From an uncultured Bacilli bacterium (GTDB lineage Bacteria > Bacillota_I > Bacilli_A > RF39 > UBA660): DNA of 64,000 bases. The stretch lies in the NCBI GenBank assembly GCA_947626095.1, contig CANQQV010000002.1:62001-126000 (forward strand). Direction: 5' to 3'. A program made the translations under genes and the position numbers. This document shows, in pieces, positions 8,401 through 17,011 of the stretch (position 1 is its first letter; the number at the start of each line of letters is the position of its first letter). The notes under the pieces were generated by a model. It was not told where the DNA came from and made no database searches. It was given only the letters and a program-made list of their open reading frames with translations.

Positions 8401-9510
8401 TTATAAATACCATAGTTTTTGTTCATTTTTACGAACTTCTTTAATAATACCGCCACCTAGACATTCATCATCTTTATAGAAAACACACGCTTGACCAGGT
8501 GTTACTCTTTTGACACCTTGGGGATATCTTACTATTACTTTATCTTCTAACCATTCTAATGTAACAGGGATATCTTCTTGACGATATCTAAATTTGGCAT
8601 TACATTCAGTTACTTTTTCATCACCTAAGTAATTGATAGTGTCAACAACACATGAATCACTTACTAAGTAATCGTTATCTTCGCCGATACAAATATATAA
8701 AATATTTTTAGATAAGTCTTTACCGACAACAAACATACGGTCTTCAGTACCACCAATATTTAAGCCACGGCGTTGACCAATGGTATAGTTCATTAAACCA
8801 ATATGGCGCCCTATTACTTCGTTAGTATCGATATTTACAACATCACCAGCTTGATTAGGAAGATAGTTTTTTAAGAAGTCAGAAAAGTTTCGTTCACCAA
8901 TAAAGCAGATACCAGTGGAATCTTTTTTATCAGCAGTTACTAAGTCATATTCTTCAGCTATTTTACGAACATCTGGTTTTAACATATCACCAATAGGAAA
9001 TAAAACATTTTGTAATTGTTCTTTACTTACTTGAGATAAGAAGTAAGTTTGATCTTTATTTAAGTCAACTGCTTTTAATAGTTTACCATCTTTAAGACGG
9101 GCATAATGACCAGTAGCAATGTAATCAGCTCCTAATTTACGAGCTTCTTTAGCAAACATATCAAATTTAATATATTTATTACACATAATATCAGGATTAG
9201 GAGTACGACCTTTTTTTAGTTCATCTAAGAAGTATGTAAAGACATAATCCCAATATTCTTTAATAAAATCTTTACGATATAGAGGAATACCTAGTTTATC
9301 ACAAACTTTTTTAGCATCATTATAATCAACTTCTTGAGGACAGATACCCTCTTTAGTAGTTGGAGCACCTTCTAATTCACCATCAGCAAATGAATCCCAG
9401 TTACGCATAAATAAACCTATTACTTCGTAACCTTGACGTTGTAATTCAATGGCAGCAACGGATGAATCAACGCCACCACTCATGCCGATAACAACTGTTT
9501 TCTTTTCCAT
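8401..9510 (-). CDS. mnmA: tRNA-specific 2-thiouridylase MnmA
   Basis: 369 residues. PP-loop GMSGGVDSS at the N terminus, catalytic Cys in NPDIMCNKYIKF and the persulfide Cys in STGICFIGERNF, then GDVVNIDTNEVIGRHIGLMNYTIGQRRGL and a C-terminal beta-barrel ending VTPGQACVFY. MnmA makes s2U34 in tRNA Lys, Glu and Gln. The ATG at 9510 is chosen because AGAGG lies 6 bases before it; an in-frame TTG at 9516 has no proper spacing. It lies 35 bases after the HIT gene and probably ends an ASCH-HIT-mnmA unit. Confidence 0.97.
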   Translation of the reverse strand: MEKKTVVIGMSGGVDSSVAAIELQRQGYEVIGLFMRNWDSFADGELEGAPTTKEGICPQEVDYNDAKKVCDKLGIPLYRKDFIKEYWDYVFTYFLDELKKGRTPNPDIMCNKYIKFDMFAKEARKLGADYIATGHYARLKDGKLLKAVDLNKDQTYFLSQVSKEQLQNVLFPIGDMLKPDVRKIAEEYDLVTADKKDSTGICFIGERNFSDFLKNYLPNQAGDVVNIDTNEVIGRHIGLMNYTIGQRRGLNIGGTEDRMFVVGKDLSKNILYICIGEDNDYLVSDSCVVDTINYLGDEKVTECNAKFRYRQEDIPVTLEWLEDKVIVRYPQGVKRVTPGQACVFYKDDECLGGGIIKEVRKNEQKLWYL

Positions 9511-9545
9511 AGGCAACCTCTTTTCTTTTTGTCGTATGTATTATA

Positions 9546-9977
9546 CTACATTTTTAATTCTTTTTGCATTTTATTATATATTTCTAATTTTTCTTCTTTA
9601 GTAAAGATATCTTTTTGGGCTTTAAATTTAGATAAAGACCATTTCCACATATTATACCCGAAATGACGATCTTGGTAAGTTTTATTTAGAATTTCTTGTT
9701 TATTTTCATAACGGGGAAGGAAATGAAAATGAACATGAGGTGTCTCGTGATCACGATAAGCATTATTCATTAAACAAGCAAAATTAAACATGGTAGCATT
9801 AAATAGTTTTTGGCAAATGCGTTCTAGTTCTTTTTCAATTAAACCTAGTTCAGTCCACTCTTCACTAGTTAAATCACTTAAACTTTCTTTTTTATTAGAT
9901 ATAATACACTGGCCAGGAAATTCTTGGCACCATTCTTCAAAAACAACTTCCCAATATTTACCTTTATATAATGTCAT
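9546..9977 (-). CDS. HIT-family nucleotide hydrolase
   Basis: 143 residues with the histidine triad HVHFHF (about residues 92-97) followed by LPRY. The region before it, with PGQCIISNKK and a helix LTSEEWTELGLIEKEL, fits the HIT fold. HIT proteins hydrolyse or transfer nucleotides from AMP-lysine, ADP-sugars or Ap4A; the substrate cannot be told here. Ribosome site AAAGGAG lies before the ATG at 9977. It differs from the second HIT protein in the window (20470-20838), which is of HinT type with a CxxC. Confidence 0.85.
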   Translation of the reverse strand: MTLYKGKYWEVVFEEWCQEFPGQCIISNKKESLSDLTSEEWTELGLIEKELERICQKLFNATMFNFACLMNNAYRDHETPHVHFHFLPRYENKQEILNKTYQDRHFGYNMWKWSLSKFKAQKDIFTKEEKLEIYNKMQKELKM

Positions 9978-10013
9978 ATTAGTAACTCCTTTATTTTATT
10001 TATTATAGCATAA

Positions 10014-10412
10014 TTATTTTTTAGGATAATTCCAAATACCTAGTTGGCCTTTAGCTTTAATTGGTTTTATTATTTCAACATTATCTAAAACCCAAGCATA
10101 ACGTCCTATTTCATAATGACCAGCAATGAAATTATCTAAATTTTCTTCTTTGGTCCTTTTTATAAATTCTTCAGTCATATATATACAATCAACTAAGTTA
10201 CATTTACAAATTATATAGCCATAATTAAGATCCGATTCATTATAGAGTTTTGATAAACCAGGTCGTTCTTTAACTTCTTTACTTATTTTAGAAATTCCCG
10301 CATGAATATATATTTCACCACGATAGTTAGTTTTCCAACTACGTGTTTCAATATATTTAACTTTATTTTTTATTAAAGTTGCAAATGGTTCTTTGAGGGT
10401 TAAGACTTTCAT
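10014..10412 (-). CDS. ASCH domain protein
   Basis: 132 residues. The start MKVLTLKEPFATLIKNKVKYIETRSWKTNYRGEIYIHA is typical of the ASCH (PUA-like) fold: LxxxEPFAxLI, ETRSW and RGxIYIHA. These domains bind RNA or modified nucleosides; some deaminate or hydrolyse N4-acetylcytidine. Ribosome site GGTGATC matches the anti-Shine-Dalgarno well. Likely the first gene before HIT and mnmA, a grouping consistent with RNA metabolism, but that is inference. Confidence 0.85.
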   Translation of the reverse strand: MKVLTLKEPFATLIKNKVKYIETRSWKTNYRGEIYIHAGISKISKEVKERPGLSKLYNESDLNYGYIICKCNLVDCIYMTEEFIKRTKEENLDNFIAGHYEIGRYAWVLDNVEIIKPIKAKGQLGIWNYPKK

Positions 10413-10481
10413 TTAGATCACCAATTTTATTTTATCATGAATTTAAGGAAGTTAGATTAAATAAAAAATTGCAAAAAAGTA

Positions 10482-10510
10482 TTGTCAAATCTTTTCTCTT
10501 ATGATATATT
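10482..10510 (+). promoter_or_regulatory. Promoter of tRNA-Met
   Basis: TTGTCA (10482-10487), 17-base spacer, TATATT (10505-10510). The predicted start is about 8-10 bases ahead of the tRNA 5' end. Confidence 0.75.
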
Positions 10511-10528
10511 TAATTTGCTTACTTTTAT

Positions 10529-10605
10529 GGCGCTGTAGCTCAGTTGGCTAGAGCATCCGGTTCATACCCGGCAGGTCGTGTGTTCGAATCACACCGGCGC
10601 TACCA
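10529..10605 (+). tRNA. tRNA-Met (CAT), elongator type, CCA encoded
   Basis: 77 nucleotides folding as a cloverleaf: acceptor GGCGCTG / CGGCGCT, D arm GCTC...GAGC, anticodon loop TTCATAC, T arm GTGTG-TTCGAAT-CACAC, then A73 and an encoded CCA. The first acceptor pair is G-U, as I recall for Bacillus elongator tRNA-Met, and the anticodon stem lacks the three G-C pairs of initiators. A tRNA-Ile2 (lysidine) reading of CAT is less likely. Confidence 0.93.
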
Positions 10606-10615
10606 TTTAAATAAT

Positions 10616-10645
10616 AAAGCAAATCTAAAAAAGATTTGCTTTTTT
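10616..10645. terminator. Shared terminator for tRNA-Met and the M3-like peptidase gene
   Basis: 11-bp stem AAAGCAAATCT / AGATTTGCTTT (10616-10626, 10632-10642), loop of 5. A long T run follows on the plus strand, and the mirror strand also has a U-rich tail, so it can work for both convergent units. Confidence 0.75.
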
Positions 10646-10647
10646 TA

Positions 10648-11565
10648 TTACTTAGTTAAACTTTTAACTAATTCTTGATATGGTTGAATAGTTTCTTCTT
10701 TAATTAATGATAAATTATAATATTTAATTAAATCGGCAATACTTTTTTCACCAGCAATTATATTTCTAATAAAGGATAGTAAGTTTTTTTCGTCATCAAA
10801 GTAAGATTCTAGTAAACGAACAGCAAAGATATTACAAATAATATAGCCATAGGTTTTATGTTCATCATATAATACATAGTTTTTATATAAAGCAATATCT
10901 GGACGAGATGATGGGAAAGATCTAAGAATGATAGCTAGTTTTTTAGTTTCAATGCTTTCTAAAGTCATTAAATGTTCAGCATGTACCCTATTTATACGCT
11001 GTTTATATTCTAAATTATCATCCGGGATTAACTTACTTAGCAGATAACAAGTTATATATTCAACTAAGATACTTAAAAATTCTTTATAATGAATATTAGA
11101 TATGACTTCATTATAACCATTAACTGTATATTTAGATAGTAAGCCATGTATATATTCGTGAGCAGTACTAACTACTTCAATACTTGATAATTGATTACTG
11201 ATATGAAAAGTTAAAGGAACCCAATTACCATTTTGATATGTTGTTTCCATAGTTGCATCAAAGGAATTAGGACGGTTTTCTAATTTTAATAAAGAGTTAT
11301 ATTCTTTAATCTTGTCTTGGTAAGTTGGACCTAATATCTGAGTTAAAATATCTAAAAGATATTGTTGTAGTTCTGGTAATGTAAGTTTAGAATATTTAAA
11401 TTTTTCTGGATTTGGTAAATTAATTGCTTGTAAGTTATTTATAAGGCGTTCATAGTTTCTTTTAGCACGACTAAAGGATAATTCAGTAAAAGCATGGTTA
11501 TAACCATATTTTTGCATATCATTGATATAGTCATTGGCTTCCATTAAAGCTTGTAGTTCTTGCAT
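10648..11565 (-). CDS. Putative short M3-like zinc metallopeptidase
   Basis: 305 residues without signal peptide. HEYIH at 136-140 is a zincin motif, and 22 residues later E162-FLS165-ILV-E169 matches the ExxSxxxE pattern that supplies the third zinc ligand in M3 oligoendopeptidases. The family norm is about 560-600 residues, so this is a half-size version that keeps only the catalytic region. Strong AGAGGAGAT ribosome site before the ATG. No close named family recognised; the peptidase call rests on motif and spacing only. Confidence 0.6.
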   Translation of the reverse strand: MQELQALMEANDYINDMQKYGYNHAFTELSFSRAKRNYERLINNLQAINLPNPEKFKYSKLTLPELQQYLLDILTQILGPTYQDKIKEYNSLLKLENRPNSFDATMETTYQNGNWVPLTFHISNQLSSIEVVSTAHEYIHGLLSKYTVNGYNEVISNIHYKEFLSILVEYITCYLLSKLIPDDNLEYKQRINRVHAEHLMTLESIETKKLAIILRSFPSSRPDIALYKNYVLYDEHKTYGYIICNIFAVRLLESYFDDEKNLLSFIRNIIAGEKSIADLIKYYNLSLIKEETIQPYQELVKSLTK

Positions 11566-11605
11566 AGTAATCTCCTCTTGGTGCTATATAATAACATAAG
11601 AAATT

Positions 11606-11632
11606 AAAAAAAGCATTTTTAAAATGCTTTTT
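11606..11632 (-). terminator. Terminator of the rseP operon
   Basis: A-rich hairpin with arms AAAAGCATTTT and AAAATGCTTTT at 11608-11632, followed by a T tract on the minus strand; it overlaps the rseP stop codon. Confidence 0.7.
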
Positions 11633-12692
11633 AAAGAATAAATCTAATTACATCTTGAATTGTAATATATAACATTAAAAGTAATAGTAAAGCAAAGAAG
11701 ATGGTTGTAGTTATCGCTTCGACTTTTTCATTAACTTTCTTACGAGTAATTAATTCAATAATTAAGAATAAAACATGGCCACCATCTAAGGCTGGGATTG
11801 GTAAGATATTCATGATACCTAAGTTAATACTTAAATAAGCAACTAAGAAAATAATGTTTTCAACTCCAGCTTTACGTGTTTCACCAACGACGGTATAAAT
11901 ACCAACAGGTCCTGATAAAGCATTTAATGATATTTTACCAGTGAATAAATTAGCAATTGTTAACCACATTTGTTCTACTGTACTACCAAATTTTAAGAAA
12001 CTATATTTTAAAGCAGGAACAAAGCCTTTTTTGATTTCACTTTTTAGTTCAATACCAAAGACGAATGATTCATTACCTTTTTCGTCTTTAACAGTTTCCG
12101 GTTTAACATTATATGTTGCTTCTTCCCCATTTTTATGTTTAACAGATATTTCATAAGTATTATCTTTATCTTTTAATAGTAATAGTAATTGTGCTTTATC
12201 CCAAGTTTTAACTTTACTACCATTAACTTTAGTAATAACATCACCAGCTTGGATACCAGCTTTTTCGGCAGGTTTTCCTTCAGTTACCCCAGTTATAACT
12301 GGTTTTAAAGAAGGTGCTCCCCAAATTAAAGCAATAACAAATAATAAGATTATGGCTAGTAAGAAGTTATTAAAAACACCAGCGACTAATATGATTAATC
12401 TTTGATACCATGGACGATTACACATAAATTTGTCTTTAGGTATTTTTTTAGTATCATCATCTTCATATATTTCACCAGCCATTTGGACATAACCACCAAT
12501 TGGTAAAGCTCTTATTGAATAATTAATACCATCTTTACCTTTGATAGTTTTAATTAATGGTCCCATACCAATGGAGAATTCATGAATAAAGACACCACTT
12601 TTTTTAGCAGTTAAGAAATGACCTAGTTCATGAACAAAAACTAAAATACCTAAAATAAATATAAATAATAAGATATTGATAATTGTATTCAT
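11631..12692 (-). CDS. rseP: RIP zinc metalloprotease RseP/RasP
   Basis: 353 residues, a site-2 protease. HELGH sits in the first membrane segment (FVHELGHFLTAKK), a single PDZ domain covers about residues 135-200 (GKPAEKAGIQAGDVITKVNG), and the second active-site motif NILPIPALDGGHVLF supplies the Asp ligand. It cleaves membrane-bound anti-sigma factors and signal-peptide remnants within the membrane. Starts with a GGGTGAT ribosome site 9 bases after cdsA. In Bacillus dxr lies between cdsA and this gene; it is absent here. Confidence 0.95.
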   Translation of the reverse strand: MNTIINILLFIFILGILVFVHELGHFLTAKKSGVFIHEFSIGMGPLIKTIKGKDGINYSIRALPIGGYVQMAGEIYEDDDTKKIPKDKFMCNRPWYQRLIILVAGVFNNFLLAIILLFVIALIWGAPSLKPVITGVTEGKPAEKAGIQAGDVITKVNGSKVKTWDKAQLLLLLKDKDNTYEISVKHKNGEEATYNVKPETVKDEKGNESFVFGIELKSEIKKGFVPALKYSFLKFGSTVEQMWLTIANLFTGKISLNALSGPVGIYTVVGETRKAGVENIIFLVAYLSINLGIMNILPIPALDGGHVLFLIIELITRKKVNEKVEAITTTIFFALLLLLMLYITIQDVIRFIL

Positions 12693-12701
12693 TTAATCAC
12701 C

Positions 12702-13508
12702 CTACTTTAAAAATTTTAAAACATTAATAATTATTATATAACCATATACTATAAAGCTTAAGCTATCAAGACGATCTAAGATACCACCATGACCTGGCAT
12801 AATATTAGAAAAATCTTTAATATCGTTTTCTCTTTTGATTTTACTGAAGAATAAATCTCCTAGTTGACCTAAGATTGTTAGGAATAAAGTCATAACAATT
12901 AAACCAAGTAAATTAACATTATTAGTAATAACATTATAATAGTATAATGTAGCAATAACAGTTCCTAGTAAAGAACCAGCTATACTACCTTCAACTGATT
13001 TCTTTGGTGATACTTTAGGAATAAGTTTATGTTTACCGATTAAGCAACCAATTAACATAGCAAAAGTATCAGTCATAACAGCAATTAAAATTAAGTATAG
13101 TAATAACCACTTGTCGGCATAACGAATTAAGATTAAGAAATTAAAGAAGAAACCAATAGTAATTATGCTACCTAATAAAGAGAAAGCTTTATGAGTATTA
13201 TAAGAATCGTCTTTACTAAAGATAGCTGGAATAAGAAGTAATAGAACTGATAAACAGATTATAGCAAATGATGCTCCATTATAAATATATGATGCTTGGA
13301 AACGATTATAAACAATTAATTCAAAACAAGCAAAAGCAATTAGTTTAATAAACATTGGAATATTTTTATGTTCTTTTAAATCACTTATTTCTTTAAATGC
13401 TAAAGCTGCGATAAGTCCTACCCCTAAGGCATATACTTTACCACCTATTAAATATAAGGGAATAACTATAATTAAAGCAATAATCGCACTAATTATTCTT
13501 TGTTTCAT
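12702..13508 (-). CDS. cdsA: Phosphatidate cytidylyltransferase CdsA
   Basis: 268 residues with about eight membrane segments. The signature near the C terminus is clear: [13 protein letters not shown], then [19 protein letters not shown] and [12 protein letters not shown]. It makes CDP-diacylglycerol for phospholipids. The start is placed at the ATG at 13508 (MKQRIISAI) because GGAGGT lies 7 bases upstream; an upstream in-frame extension to 13619 only reads through uppS. It overlaps the uppS end by 20 bases, so the two are translationally linked. Confidence 0.95.
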   Translation of the reverse strand: MKQRIISAIIALIIVIPLYLIGGKVYALGVGLIAALAFKEISDLKEHKNIPMFIKLIAFACFELIVYNRFQASYIYNGASFAIICLSVLLLLIPAIFSKDDSYNTHKAFSLLGSIITIGFFFNFLILIRYADKWLLLYLILIAVMTDTFAMLIGCLIGKHKLIPKVSPKKSVEGSIAGSLLGTVIATLYYYNVITNNVNLLGLIVMTLFLTILGQLGDLFFSKIKRENDIKDFSNIMPGHGGILDRLDSLSFIVYGYIIIINVLKFLK

Positions 13509-14211
13509 TACTATTACCTCCAAACCTTCTATTTCTTTTATTATATTCATCAATAGCTTTTTCAAATTCATCTTTATTAAAGTCTGGGAAATATACTTTT
13601 GGGAAATACATTTCAGCATAACTTAGTTCATAAATCATGAAATTGGAAATACGCTCTTCACCACTAGTTCTAATCATAAAATCGATTGGTGGTAATTCTT
13701 GATACATATATTTATATAAAATTTTTTCGTTAATATCTTCTTTATTTAGTTTACCAGCAAGTACATCTTCGCATACTTTTTTAGTCGCATCAGCTATTTC
13801 TTGTTGACCACCATAATTTAAACAGATATTAAAGACACCTTTCTTGTTGTTTTTAGTACGTTCAGTAATTACTTCCATAGCTTCTTTAACATCTTCTCTT
13901 AAGTTATCTTTACGGCCAGAAAATACGATTTTTATATCTTCATTATGAATTTTATTACATTCATTGTTAAACATATTAACAAATATATCCATTAAATAAG
14001 TTACTTCTTCATCACTACGTTTGAAATTCTCCGTAGAAAAAGCGAAAACACTTAAGTATTTAACACCTTTATTGATAATATAAGGAACTAAATCACGAAT
14101 GTTTTCAAAACCTTTTTGATGGCCTTTTAGAGAAGGTAAATTTCTTTCTTTCGCCCAACGACGATTACCATCTAAAATAATCGCTACATGAGTTGGATAG
14201 TTTTTTTCCAT
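13489..14211 (-). CDS. uppS: Undecaprenyl diphosphate synthase (isoprenyl transferase)
   Basis: 240 residues. Starts [19 protein letters not shown] with the catalytic Asp and phosphate-binding residues of cis-prenyltransferases, then [10 protein letters not shown] and the C-terminal [24 protein letters not shown]. The usual RxSN-F-LWQ loop reads [13 protein letters not shown], a modest variation. Product carries wall precursors. First gene of uppS-cdsA-rseP. An AAGAAGGAT ribosome site precedes the ATG. Confidence 0.96.
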   Translation of the reverse strand: MEKNYPTHVAIILDGNRRWAKERNLPSLKGHQKGFENIRDLVPYIINKGVKYLSVFAFSTENFKRSDEEVTYLMDIFVNMFNNECNKIHNEDIKIVFSGRKDNLREDVKEAMEVITERTKNNKKGVFNICLNYGGQQEIADATKKVCEDVLAGKLNKEDINEKILYKYMYQELPPIDFMIRTSGEERISNFMIYELSYAEMYFPKVYFPDFNKDEFEKAIDEYNKRNRRFGGNSNETKNN

Positions 14212-14275
14212 TTCTAATCAAATCCTTCTTATATGATTATACTATTAAGATTAGGTAAAGGCAAGGAACAAAGCA

Positions 14276-14300
14276 GAAAAAAATATGCTATATAAGCATA
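14276..14300 (-). terminator. Terminator of rpsP-khpA
   Basis: Stem TATGCT / AGCATA (14284-14300, extendable by one weak pair) and a T7 tail on the minus strand, just after khpA. Confidence 0.65.
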
Positions 14301-14305
14301 CCTCT

Positions 14306-14551
14306 TTAAAATGAATCAATATTTATTTTAACTTTATTTAAACCTAGAATATAAGCATGAGCTTGAACTAAAGTACGAATAGCATTTGCCATCTTACCAT
14401 TACGACCGATAACTGCTCCCATGTCACTTTCGTGAACTATTATTTCTAAGATAGTTGAATCTTCTTCACCACCAAATTGTTGAACACTTACCATATCTGG
14501 TTCTTTAGCAATACTTTTAACTAGATATTCAGCAAATTCTTTTAATTCCAT
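14306..14551 (-). CDS. khpA: KH-domain RNA-binding protein KhpA
   Basis: 81 residues, a single KH domain with the GRNGKMANAIRTLV loop (the GxxG is GRNG). KhpA pairs with KhpB (Jag/EloR) and binds small RNAs; in Gram-positives it affects cell division and elongation. It follows rpsP by 2 bases, the order known in many Firmicutes, but rimM and trmD do not follow here because a terminator comes next. Confidence 0.94.
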   Translation of the reverse strand: MELKEFAEYLVKSIAKEPDMVSVQQFGGEEDSTILEIIVHESDMGAVIGRNGKMANAIRTLVQAHAYILGLNKVKINIDSF

Positions 14552-14553
14552 AA

Positions 14554-14829
14554 TTATTTACCTTCTTTTTTAGATTCAGTATATTTTTTAATTATGCCTT
14601 GTTTGCTTAGTAAATTTTTAACAGTATCTGTTGGTATTGCACCATTATTTAACCAATATAAAGCTCTTTCTTCATCAATTTTAACTTCATATTCAGATGG
14701 GATTGGGTTGTATGTACCAATACTTTCAATAAATCTTCCATCTCTTGGAAAACGTGAGTCTGCTGCAACAATTCTATAGAATGGTCTTTGTTTAGCTCCG
14801 CCTCTTTTTAGTCTAATTTTAACTGCCAT
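14554..14829 (-). CDS. rpsP: 30S ribosomal protein S16
   Basis: 91 residues beginning [26 protein letters not shown], then [13 protein letters not shown] and the [20 protein letters not shown] helix, all diagnostic of bS16. AGGAGGGAAAG ribosome site. It has its own strong promoter and leads a two-gene unit with khpA. Confidence 0.98.
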   Translation of the reverse strand: MAVKIRLKRGGAKQRPFYRIVAADSRFPRDGRFIESIGTYNPIPSEYEVKIDEERALYWLNNGAIPTDTVKNLLSKQGIIKKYTESKKEGK

Positions 14830-14857
14830 GTCTTTCCCTCCTTTGTTTAGCTACATT

Positions 14858-14886
14858 AATATATCAAATAATAAAAATGATGTCAA
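14858..14886 (-). promoter_or_regulatory. Promoter of rpsP-khpA
   Basis: Minus strand: perfect TTGACA (14881-14886), 17-base spacer, TATATT (14858-14863). The -35 box lies inside the 3' arm of the upstream gene's terminator hairpin. Confidence 0.85.
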
Positions 14887-14904
14887 CCTTTATTAGTTGA
14901 CATC
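14868..14904 (-). terminator. Terminator of the cotE-like gene
   Basis: 9-bp perfect stem GATGTCAAC / GTTGACATC (14879-14887, 14896-14904), loop of 8, then TTTTTATTATTT on the minus strand. Confidence 0.8.
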
Positions 14905-14920
14905 TATATAAAAATGTAGA

Positions 14921-15442
14921 TTATTTTTCTTCGGTTATATAATCTTCTTTGATATCAGAAACATTTTCTTCTTCATAAAGATCATCCCAAGGTAATTCAT
15001 CTTCTTCAATGGCAATTTTAACTTTACCTTCACCAACGATTTCAACACCTAGTTCTTTTTCAATACTTAAGGTAACATCATTACCTTTAATTTTAACGTC
15101 TTGAACAGTTGGTTGTTTTAAACTTCTAACGATAATTTCGTTATCATTAGATAAAGAATCTAAGTCTTTAACTCTTAACTTCATATGATCAGTATAAGTA
15201 AAGTTTCGCGTAGTAACAGCAGTTTTAGAATCATTGTCATAGGAATACCAAACATTAATATCAAAGGAACCATTTATATTAACATCATTTTGGTTATTAG
15301 TACCAGAAAACTTATGGTTAATTACCCAACAACCTAGAACTGTATTAGGAGTATTTTCGGGAGTAAGGGTATAATTATCACGTGATGTTTTACGACCTTT
15401 ACCAACGATTGTTTTAGTAACAATTTCTTTAAAATTAGACAT
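14921..15442 (-). CDS. cotE: CotE-family outer spore coat morphogenetic protein
   Basis: 173 residues. The N-terminal two thirds match Bacillus CotE: SNFKEIVTKTIVGKGRK, then TVLGCWVINHKFSG, GSFDINVWYSYDNDSKTAV and a final VEIVGEGKVKI. The C-terminal tail is acidic (DELPWDDLYEEENVSD), as in CotE. In Bacillus CotE organises the outer coat in the mother cell. Ribosome site AGAGGTGA before ATG. It is flanked by terminators on both sides, so it is monocistronic. Its presence, with spoVS elsewhere in the window, suggests the organism makes endospores or descends from spore-formers. Confidence 0.9.
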   Translation of the reverse strand: MSNFKEIVTKTIVGKGRKTSRDNYTLTPENTPNTVLGCWVINHKFSGTNNQNDVNINGSFDINVWYSYDNDSKTAVTTRNFTYTDHMKLRVKDLDSLSNDNEIIVRSLKQPTVQDVKIKGNDVTLSIEKELGVEIVGEGKVKIAIEEDELPWDDLYEEENVSDIKEDYITEEK

Positions 15443-15490
15443 TTATTTCACCTCTAATTTAGTTTATGCAGTAGTGTCCTAATAATTGAA

Positions 15491-15527
15491 TAAAAAAAAT
15501 AGATTATTATCTTGTAATAACCTATTT
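15491..15527 (-). terminator. Terminator of the vanY-like gene
   Basis: Arms AAATAGATTATTA and TAATAACCTATTT (15497-15509, 15515-15527; one mismatch), loop of 5, then an eight-T run on the minus strand. Nearly the same hairpin sequence recurs at 16976-17011. Confidence 0.75.
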
Positions 15528-16854
15528 AATCAGAATAAGTACTTGTTATACCAAAATAGTCTTCCATAGTAAGCCAATTACCATTGTTATATAGTTTGGT
15601 AGCTAATTCTTTACCGACATATCTAAAGTGCCAAGGTTCATATTTATAACCAGTTTCATTGGTTTTACCATTCGGGTATCTTAAGATAAAACCATATTTA
15701 TAGCAATTCTCATCTAACCAAAGAGCGGCAGGAGTACCAATAAAAGTATCATCTATAATATTAACGTCAAAAGCTAAACCAGATTGATGTTCGGAATGAC
15801 CGGCTCTTGCAGAATAAGTATCAGCTAAAGTTACACCATCTTCGGCAACATATTTTTTATATAAGTTATATTGAGTATTATATGAGCGGAAGCCACTTTG
15901 AATCCAAAGGTTAATATTATCTAATTTAGCAGCAGCTTGCATCACATAAAAAGCATCAGTAGTTTCTTTAGTTAAACTTTTACCATAAGAAGATGGTAAT
16001 GAATAAGTTTTATTAACAACTAAATAACCATCAATATAAGTAACACCATTTTTAGTTACGCCTGCAAATCCTTTAGAAGTCGTAAAATGAACTTCGGTAT
16101 CAGAATTGTCTTCTGTTTTATTATCTGAAGTTTGAGAAGAATTTGAATTGGTTGAATTATTTGGGATAGTTGTTGAACTATTTTGGTTAGATGACTGAGT
16201 ACTAGTATTTGTTTTAGTTGTATTTGAAGAATTATTAGATTTAGTTTGAGTGCTGGTATTAGCTTTGCTACTATTGTTTTCGTTAGTTGATTTTTTATCT
16301 TCCTTAACATTCAATATAAAACTTTCTTTAGTCGTGTTATTGCTTGAATCAGTAGCTACATAAAATAAATTATAGGTGCCTACCACTTTAAAATCATAAT
16401 TACCTTCAATCGTTGGTATGATTGTTTCATTAGAATTATCGGTGACAACGACATCAGCAAGTAAGTTTACTTCTTGACCAACTAAAGTATTTATTTCTGC
16501 AGGGAAAGTTATAGTTGGTTTTTCGTTATCAACAACATCTATATATATAGCTATTTTTTGAATTTGCTTGTTTAAATCTTCAACTTCGATATCAACTTTT
16601 TTTTGACCAATTGCTGTAGTATCTACTAGTTCTTTGGTGGTAAGAATATGACCATTTTCAAGTTTAGTTATATAGTCTAAATTATAAATTTTATCATTTA
16701 ATTCTACTTGAGCGTTTTTATATTTTAAAATTAATTCAGGAATTTCAACTGGTTTAGTTTCTTTCTTTAAATTAACTATCATAAAAGATATACCAACGAT
16801 TAAGAAAATTGGTATTATAAATAGAATTATTTTTTTAGCATTTATCTTTTTCAT
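15526..16854 (-). CDS. VanY-type D-Ala-D-Ala carboxypeptidase with Ig-like domain
   Basis: 442 residues. N-terminal membrane anchor (about 8-27); a bacterial Ig-like domain (about 85-185, DNEKPTITFPAEINTLVGQEV, DUF5011/HYR type); a Ser/Asn/Thr-rich linker (about 185-255); then the VanY domain with QSGFRSYNTQYNLY, the zinc motif SEHQSGLAFDVN (SxHxxGxAxD), and EPWHFRYVG carrying the last His ligand. It trims D-Ala from peptidoglycan stem peptides outside the cell. The architecture parallels the CAP-domain protein at 57905-59206, which has the same anchor, Ig-like domain and low-complexity linker. Confidence 0.93.
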   Translation of the reverse strand: MKKINAKKIILFIIPIFLIVGISFMIVNLKKETKPVEIPELILKYKNAQVELNDKIYNLDYITKLENGHILTTKELVDTTAIGQKKVDIEVEDLNKQIQKIAIYIDVVDNEKPTITFPAEINTLVGQEVNLLADVVVTDNSNETIIPTIEGNYDFKVVGTYNLFYVATDSSNNTTKESFILNVKEDKKSTNENNSSKANTSTQTKSNNSSNTTKTNTSTQSSNQNSSTTIPNNSTNSNSSQTSDNKTEDNSDTEVHFTTSKGFAGVTKNGVTYIDGYLVVNKTYSLPSSYGKSLTKETTDAFYVMQAAAKLDNINLWIQSGFRSYNTQYNLYKKYVAEDGVTLADTYSARAGHSEHQSGLAFDVNIIDDTFIGTPAALWLDENCYKYGFILRYPNGKTNETGYKYEPWHFRYVGKELATKLYNNGNWLTMEDYFGITSTYSD

Positions 16855-16975
16855 AAAATCATCTTCTTTACTACTTCAAAATTTTAAATGCTATTATAAT
16901 TTTAACAATCTCGAATAATGATGTCAATTAGCGTGAAAAGCGATGATAAGATTTTTGACAGTTATATGAATTTAA

Positions 16976-17011
16976 ATAAAAAAAATAGATTATTATAGAA
17001 ATAATCTATTT
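16976..17011 (-). terminator. Terminator of the rel gene
   Basis: 11-bp perfect stem AAATAGATTAT / ATAATCTATTT (16983-16993, 17001-17011), loop of 7, T-rich tail on the minus strand. The right arm overlaps the rel stop codon. Confidence 0.75.
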
